Shown here piece after piece: positions 6,410-9,926 of a stretch of DNA of 9,926 bases; positions within the stretch are counted from its first letter, which is position 1, and every line of letters starts with the position of its first letter. The stretch is from Eubacteriales bacterium (GTDB lineage Bacteria > Bacillota > Clostridia > Peptostreptococcales > Anaerovoracaceae), in contig JAQUJQ010000044.1 of NCBI GenBank assembly GCA_028680875.1, positions 1 through 9,926 of the forward strand. Reading direction: 5' to 3'. The position numbers and the translations under genes were made by a program. The notes beneath the pieces were generated by a model. It was not told the DNA's origin. It did no database searches and saw nothing but the letters and a program-made list of their open reading frames with translations.

Positions 6410-7292
6410 TCCTAAGGCGGGAAACGGTCTGTTTAAGAGTAATTTGGACCGAATAATTGAAATGTTTCAAAAGAAAAGGATGATGGTTATTCCAGTACGA
6501 ACCGATCGGCCCGCACTTCTTAATGATGTTTTTCGGGAGGTTAAAAAGTTTGGATTCAGAAAGGTGATTGCGGCCGGGGGAGATGGTACAATCAATGTTG
6601 TGGTCAACGCCATGATTAACAACGAGGTGGATCTGCCGCTGGCTATTTTCCCATCGGGGACTGCTAATGATTTTGCCTATTATTTTGATATCCCTCATGA
6701 TATTGAAAGTATGGTAAATATTGCATTGGAAGAAAATTATACAAAGTGTGATGTGGGCAAGGTCAACAATAAATATTTTATTAATGTGGCTGCAATGGGA
6801 TTTCTGGTGGATGTAAGCCAAAAAACAGATCCAAATATTAAAAGTACATTAGGGATCATGTCTTATTACTTAAGAGGTGTCAGAGAAGTTCCTAAGCTTC
6901 AACCAATCCCCATCACCATCAAAAGCGATGAATATTCCGGGCATGAAAAAATGTATTTTATGTTGGTGATGAACGGAAGATCCGCCGGAGGTTTTAAACG
7001 GGTTGGTGGTCGGGCGGAGATCAATGATGGTTTGTTGGATGTTCTGCTTTTCCGGGAATTGCCTCTGACAGAACTCCCGGGCTTGCTGGTAAATTTTATG
7101 CAAGGCCATCATACCGAGAACAAAAATGTACTCTACTTTCAGACAAAAAAATTGAGATTGGAATCAGAAAAGATGATTAGTACCGACGTAGATGGGGAAA
7201 AGGGTTGCGAATTTCCGTTGGATATTGAGTGCTTTCACAGAAAGCTACGAATAAATACATTACTGGATGATATGGAGGGATCTTATTGGTAA
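6378..7292 (+). CDS. YegS/BmrU-type lipid kinase (diacylglycerol kinase catalytic domain)
   Basis: The 304-residue protein has the layout of bacterial diacylglycerol-kinase-like lipid kinases. NPKAGNG lies at 11-17, the nucleotide-binding GGDGT at 67-71, and PSGTANDFA at 92-100; the C-terminal beta-sandwich contains the GGRAEINDGLLDV stretch. Relatives such as DgkB recycle diacylglycerol in the cytoplasm and at the membrane face, while others (YegS, BmrU) have uncertain substrates, so the lipid is not assigned. No membrane segment or signal peptide is seen, as expected for a peripheral enzyme. ATG 6378 gives a family-like N-terminus (KKNKVLLIYNPKAG) and has GAGG at 6363-6366. An in-frame TTG at 6351 would add nine unconserved residues. 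The gene overlaps folC by 32 bases and the next gene by 7, so it is probably translationally coupled. Confidence 0.9.
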   Translation: MKKNKVLLIYNPKAGNGLFKSNLDRIIEMFQKKRMMVIPVRTDRPALLNDVFREVKKFGFRKVIAAGGDGTINVVVNAMINNEVDLPLAIFPSGTANDFAYYFDIPHDIESMVNIALEENYTKCDVGKVNNKYFINVAAMGFLVDVSQKTDPNIKSTLGIMSYYLRGVREVPKLQPIPITIKSDEYSGHEKMYFMLVMNGRSAGGFKRVGGRAEINDGLLDVLLFRELPLTELPGLLVNFMQGHHTENKNVLYFQTKKLRLESEKMISTDVDGEKGCEFPLDIECFHRKLRINTLLDDMEGSYW

Positions 7293-7726
7293 ATTATAAA
7301 ATCAGTACCACTGATGAATACGACAGATTAGTGGAAATGTTTATCCGTCATGACTTGGAATTTTCCATTGAGGAGCCTAAGCCTACAGAGTTAATTCAAT
7401 GCTGGAAAGCGGAAGATGAGAATGGGAAATTAATTAGCGGTTGTGTGTTAGCAATACGGGGAAGCGAATACATAATTGACGGCATTGCTACAGAACCGGA
7501 GTATCGAAAAGAAAAAATCGGGGGAAAACTATTGGAATTAGCATTGGAAGAGGCAAAGTCAAGGGGTAGACAAGCTGTTTATTTAGTTGCAAAAGCTCCC
7601 GGCTTTTTCCGAAAACATGGCTTTGTAGCTATAGATCCTGCCCTAACAACGGATTTATTTAACTGCTTATCTTGTCCCCAATATGGAAAGAGCTGCTTCC
7701 CTGAAGTTATGAAGCTGGTTCTCTAA
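7286..7726 (+). CDS. GNAT-family N-acetyltransferase with C-terminal Cys cluster
   Basis: The 146-residue protein has a GNAT fold pattern: a beta strand IDGIATEPEYR (64-74), an acetyl-CoA loop region followed by GKLLELALEEAKSRG (80-94), and YLVAKAPGFFRKHGF (99-113) as the final motif. The P-loop reads RKEKIGG (74-80), with lysine 77 where the R/Q-x-x-G-x-G pattern has its first glycine. The C-terminus carries C127, C130 and C137 in CLSCPQYGKSC, followed by FPEVMKLVL. Such a tail could bind metal, but with three cysteines this is only a suggestion. The substrate is unknown; amino-acid or ArgA-like acetyltransferases are among the possibilities. The start is TTG 7286, supported by GGAGGG (7274-7279) at 6 bases, and it overlaps the stop of the lipid kinase gene. 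It is probably the last gene of the valS operon. Confidence 0.8.
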   Translation: MVNYKISTTDEYDRLVEMFIRHDLEFSIEEPKPTELIQCWKAEDENGKLISGCVLAIRGSEYIIDGIATEPEYRKEKIGGKLLELALEEAKSRGRQAVYLVAKAPGFFRKHGFVAIDPALTTDLFNCLSCPQYGKSCFPEVMKLVL

Positions 7727-7730
7727 AAAG

Positions 7731-7760
7731 TTCATATCAGCTTCCTCCTGGCAATAGAAT
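7731..7760 (+). promoter_or_regulatory. Possible weak promoter before the YkvI-family gene
   Basis: A good -10 box TAGAAT (7755-7760) is preceded after 18 bases by TTCATA (7731-7736), which matches the -35 consensus at four of six positions. The 65-base gap after the acetyltransferase has no terminator, so the transporter may also be reached by read-through from the valS operon. Confidence 0.35.
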
Positions 7761-7791
7761 AGTAGTGGTTTCTATGTCAGGGGGATTTTAT

Positions 7792-8865
7792 ATGGTTAAA
7801 AAACAAAATATATTGGTACTTGGAGGGGCTTTTATAGCCTTTGTTACAGGTTCCGGTTTTGCTTCCGGACAGGAGATCTTACAATTCTTCACTGCCTTTG
7901 GCCTTTTCGGCAGTTTAGGGGCCGGGGCAGTGGCACTCATCACTATCCTATGGGTAACCACTACTGTAACAACAGATGGACGGCGATTGAACCCGGAATC
8001 CACCGGCAGCATCTACTGTTTTTATTGTGGAAATATTTTAGGCACCTTGTTTGAGTGGGTGATTCCTTTGCTTATGTTTTTATTTTTAACTGTGATGCTT
8101 TCAGGAGCTGGAGCAACTTTTCATGAATATTACGGAATTTCTGAAGGGGTGGGAAGGGGTATTGTAGCAATTCTAACATTAGGGACGGTCCTTTTAGGTC
8201 TTTCACGGATGGTTAAAATAATTGGTCCTATCGGCATTGGGATTGTCTTAATAGCTGTTGTGATCAGCCTTATTCACTTATTTAACAATTTAGAAGGATT
8301 GGTAGGGGTGGATGAGGTTATAAAGCAGATTCGAATAGAACCGGCTTTTTCTAAATCATGGTGGGTTTCCGGTTTGCTTTACGGATCCTTTAATGTAGTT
8401 ACCGCTTTACCGTTTTTAGGTGGTTTGGGACGACAAGCCAGTAGTAATAGAGAAGCCTTATGGGCCGGGGCCTTTGGTAGTGTTTCATATATAGCAGCGG
8501 GAATATTAATGAATTTGGCCCTACTTTCAAGCATCTCCCAAGTCTATAATAAGCAAATACCTTTCCTTCCTGTTGCAAACTCGATATTTAATACAGTAGG
8601 AATTGTTTTTTCGATTATGTTACTGATAGGTATTTATACAACAGCTGCACCTATGCTATGGTCTATCTGTAATCTAATCAGTGGAGAGGAGCAAAGGCAA
8701 AATAATGGTATAACTGCCTTGTTATTGATAATTCTGGCTTATATAGGCGGGTGTTTGCCTTTTGGGGTTCTTGTAGGTGCTATTTATCCAATCACCGGTT
8801 TGGTTGGGTTTCTACTATTTATCTGTATGTTTTACAGCAAATATTTAAAAAGACAGAGTTCATAA
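7792..8865 (+). CDS. YkvI-family integral membrane transporter
   Basis: The 357-residue protein is very hydrophobic, with about ten predicted membrane helices. It begins with the motif GSGFASGQEILQFF (20-33), characteristic of YkvI-type proteins. These belong to the wider LeuT-like amino-acid transporter superfamily, and the unwound glycine-rich stretch in the first helix fits that fold. The mid-protein segment PFLGGLGRQASSNREALW sits between helices. Substrates of YkvI proteins are not established; an amino acid or other small solute driven by sodium or protons is the usual guess. ATG 7792 was chosen because AGGGGG (7779-7784) lies 7 bases upstream. In-frame GTG 7765 and ATG 7774 would add residues ahead of the first helix and have poorer sites. 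The stop codon lies within the loop side of the following terminator. Confidence 0.85.
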   Translation: MVKKQNILVLGGAFIAFVTGSGFASGQEILQFFTAFGLFGSLGAGAVALITILWVTTTVTTDGRRLNPESTGSIYCFYCGNILGTLFEWVIPLLMFLFLTVMLSGAGATFHEYYGISEGVGRGIVAILTLGTVLLGLSRMVKIIGPIGIGIVLIAVVISLIHLFNNLEGLVGVDEVIKQIRIEPAFSKSWWVSGLLYGSFNVVTALPFLGGLGRQASSNREALWAGAFGSVSYIAAGILMNLALLSSISQVYNKQIPFLPVANSIFNTVGIVFSIMLLIGIYTTAAPMLWSICNLISGEEQRQNNGITALLLIILAYIGGCLPFGVLVGAIYPITGLVGFLLFICMFYSKYLKRQSS

Positions 8866-8884
8866 ATGTTAACCCTGTCTTTTA
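8847..8884. terminator. Bidirectional terminator between convergent genes
   Basis: AAAAGACAG (8848-8856) and CTGTCTTTT (8875-8883) form a perfect 9-bp stem, extended past one A-C mismatch by GTT/AAC. On the + strand it ends in TTTT for the transporter. On the - strand the A-rich flank becomes a five-T run plus further T/A, serving the coiled-coil gene. The 5' arm lies inside the last codons of the transporter gene. Confidence 0.8.
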
Positions 8885-8894
8885 GTCATTACAT

Positions 8895-9173
8895 TTATTC
8901 GTTTTTTATATCTTCGATTTTACCTTCCAATTCCGCAATGGCGGCCAGTGATTGAGAAATTTGGGAGCATAGTCCAGCTACCGGGCTATCTTCTTTATTC
9001 TTTTCCTGAACGTAATAATCTTTCCCCATTTCGGCGTAGGATGTTTGTAATCTTCTTTGCAGGGAAGCAATTTCAGACTTTAGTTTGGCAATCTCAGCCA
9101 ATTCTTTGGCTTTATCTGCGGTGTCACCGGCAACCTCACTTAATTTCTTTCCTAAATTATTAAAAAATTCCAT
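8895..9173 (-). CDS. Small coiled-coil protein of unknown function
   Basis: I do not recognise a characterised family. The 92-residue product is acidic to mixed-charge and mostly helical. An amphipathic N-terminus (MEFFNNLGKKLSEVAGDTADKAK begins the protein) is followed by a likely coiled coil (about 20-50) containing a YAEMGKDYY segment, a polar turn rich in K, E and D (55-63), and a second helix with LCSQISQSLAAIAELEGKI (68-86). There is one cysteine (C69), with no signal peptide and no membrane helix. From memory, similar short proteins occur in Clostridia, some with a C-terminal zinc ribbon that is absent here. The ATG at 9173 has GGGAGGG (9180-9186 on the - strand) 6 bases upstream. A strong promoter and a terminator bracket it, so it is a genuine single-gene unit. 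Confidence 0.85.
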   Translation of the reverse strand: MEFFNNLGKKLSEVAGDTADKAKELAEIAKLKSEIASLQRRLQTSYAEMGKDYYVQEKNKEDSPVAGLCSQISQSLAAIAELEGKIEDIKNE

Positions 9174-9196
9174 AATAATCCCTCCCTTTTTTCTGT

Positions 9197-9225
9197 ATTA
9201 TATGATTTTATAGGTATAAATACAA
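9197..9225 (-). promoter_or_regulatory. Sigma-A promoter of the coiled-coil gene
   Basis: Reading the - strand, TTGTAT (9225-9220) and a perfect TATAAT (9202-9197) are spaced by exactly 17 bases. The start near 9190 leaves a leader of only about 17 bases, nearly all taken up by the GGGAGGG ribosome binding site. The box lies just past the stop codon of the upstream acetyltransferase gene. Confidence 0.8.
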
Positions 9226-9236
9226 GTATCTTATAG

Positions 9237-9740
9237 CTATAATCTAGCAGCTAAAGCTGGTAAAGCATCCCCATCAACCCGGAATACGGTCCATTCTTCC
9301 ATTGGTTTTGCTCCCATTTCTTTATAAAATTTAATGGAAGGTTCATTCCACTCCAAGCACCACCAATCCAATCGGCCACAATCTCTTTCAACTGCAATTT
9401 TAGCCAAGCAGGCCAATAAGGCTTTTCCTGCCCCCAATCCCCGGTAAGAAGGGGTAACAAAGAGGTCTTCTAAATATAAATTTGCTTTCCCCAAGAAGGT
9501 AGAAAAATTATGAAAGAACAAGGCGAATCCAATGGGTTTTCCCTTGTATTCACCAATGATGACTTCAGCCTGTTTTTTTACGAATAAATTATTATTCAAG
9601 ATTTCTTCTGTGGCTACAACCTGGTCTGACAACCCTTCATATTCCGCCAAGCCTCTAATAAATTGTAGAATCAGTGGAGTATCCTCCTTTACCGCCATCC
9701 GAATTCTAAAATTCGGGGTTTTTGTCTCATAGTATTTCAT
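9237..9740 (-). CDS. GNAT N-acetyltransferase, SSAT-like (diamine/thialysine type)
   Basis: The 167-residue protein resembles the spermidine/spermine N1-acetyltransferase-like branch of GNAT enzymes. Matching segments are FIRGLAEYEGL (27-37), GFALFFHNFSTFLGK (71-85), LYLEDLFVTPSYRGLGAG (88-105), CGRLDWWCLEWNEPSI (121-136), FYKEMGA (138-144) and EEWTVFR (148-154). The acetyl-CoA loop is RGLGAGK (100-106). E91 and D92 match the acidic pair of human SSAT, and Y139 matches its catalytic tyrosine, so it should be active. Bacterial members may act on polyamines, thialysine or other amines; the true substrate is not decided by sequence. The ATG at 9740 has AAGGAAAGGG (9751-9760) about 10 bases upstream. 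It has its own promoter, is divergent from the LigB-like gene and lies upstream of the coiled-coil gene, with no terminator seen between them. Confidence 0.9.
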   Translation of the reverse strand: MKYYETKTPNFRIRMAVKEDTPLILQFIRGLAEYEGLSDQVVATEEILNNNLFVKKQAEVIIGEYKGKPIGFALFFHNFSTFLGKANLYLEDLFVTPSYRGLGAGKALLACLAKIAVERDCGRLDWWCLEWNEPSIKFYKEMGAKPMEEWTVFRVDGDALPALAARL

Positions 9741-9777
9741 TATGATTTTTCCCTTTCCTTTTGAAATAGTATTTTTT

Positions 9778-9806
9778 ATTATATGCGGTTACACTTTGAA
9801 AATCAA
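9778..9806 (-). promoter_or_regulatory. Sigma-A promoter of the SSAT-like gene
   Basis: On the - strand TTGATT (9806-9801) and a perfect TATAAT (9783-9778) are separated by 17 bases, with transcription expected from about 9771. An inverted repeat ATCTT-AAT-AAGAT (9806-9818) touches the -35 box. Confidence 0.75.
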
Positions 9807-9845
9807 TCTTAATAAGATGTAGCTTTTCTCTTTTTTGGGAAAATG

Positions 9846-9854
9846 TGATATGAT
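9846..9854 (+). promoter_or_regulatory. Extended -10 promoter of the edge gene
   Basis: TGATATGAT provides an extended -10 (TG at 9846-9847, TATGAT at 9849-9854). No good -35 is visible at the right distance; TTCTCT at 9826-9831 is poor. The start would be near 9861, right at the AAAGGAGG ribosome binding site (9861-9868). Confidence 0.45.
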
Positions 9855-9876
9855 TAAAGCAAAGGAGGCGAAAAGT

Positions 9877-9926
9877 ATGTCAATTGATTTAGCATATATC
9901 GTTCCACATCCACCGGTAGTTATTCC
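9877..9926 (+). CDS. LigB-fold protein of the AmmeMemoRadiSam type, N-terminal start only
   Basis: Only 16 complete codons are present before the window ends; the protein starts MSIDLAYIVPHPPVVIP (the last residue from an incomplete codon CCN). The IVPHPPxxIP start is typical of class III extradiol-dioxygenase-like (LigB fold) proteins, in particular the clostridial AmmeMemoRadiSam system protein in which a LigB-like domain is fused to an AMMECR1 domain. The histidine of HPP is one of the expected metal ligands of that fold. The system as a whole, Memo, AMMECR1 and a radical SAM enzyme, has no established function in bacteria. AAAGGAGG (9861-9868) lies 8 bases upstream of the ATG, so the start is reliable. 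Family placement from so short a piece stays tentative. Confidence 0.65.
   Translation, partial: MSIDLAYIVPHPPVVI

Noticed and set aside
7711..7744. Inverted repeat GAAGCTG / CAGCTTC across the stop of the 7286-7726 gene
   Set aside because: The 7-bp stem has a 20-base loop and is followed by CTCCTGG, not a T-run, so it is not a convincing terminator.
9231..9242. Perfect 12-base palindrome TTATAGCTATAA at the end of the SSAT-like gene
   Set aside because: It is A/T-rich and has no loop, and neither strand has a following T-run, so it would not work as a terminator; operator function cannot be supported.

Overview
The window looks like ordinary chromosome from a low-to-moderate GC Gram-positive anaerobe, most likely class Clostridia. 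This rests on the strong AGGAGG-type ribosome binding sites, sigma-A-like promoters, an L19 leader ahead of rplS, a valine T-box ahead of valS, the neighbourhood rplS-rbgA-rnhB, and a gene starting like the clostridial AmmeMemoRadiSam protein. No mobile element, CRISPR array, tRNA or rRNA was found. No gap without a gene exceeds 300 bases.

Left part (1-2156, + strand). The window opens inside the last 40 codons of a XerC/XerD-type tyrosine recombinase. A sigma-A promoter then drives a structured leader and rplS (ribosomal protein L19), which is closed by a hairpin terminator. rbgA (50S assembly GTPase) and rnhB (RNase HII) follow and overlap each other. No convincing promoter lies between the rplS terminator and rbgA, so the pair may depend on read-through.

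Middle (2146-7726, + strand). A promoter whose -35 box lies in the last codons of rnhB starts a T-box leader with a GTC (valine) specifier and a clear intrinsic terminator. Behind it sits a tightly packed group: valS, folC, a YegS/diacylglycerol-kinase-type lipid kinase, and a GNAT acetyltransferase with a C-terminal cysteine cluster. folC overlaps the kinase gene by 32 bases, and the kinase overlaps the acetyltransferase by 7. All four are probably on one transcript that responds to uncharged tRNA-Val.

Right part (7727-9926). A YkvI-family membrane transporter (+) converges on two minus-strand genes across a shared bidirectional terminator. These are a 92-residue coiled-coil protein of unknown function and an SSAT-like GNAT acetyltransferase, each with its own good sigma-A promoter. 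Divergent from the acetyltransferase, the first 17 codons of a LigB/AmmeMemoRadiSam-type gene run off the right edge.

Most of the window is known housekeeping biology. The least understood pieces are the AmmeMemoRadiSam edge gene, the Cys-cluster acetyltransferase, the small coiled-coil gene and some details of the T-box. I do not see a complete undescribed system inside these bounds.
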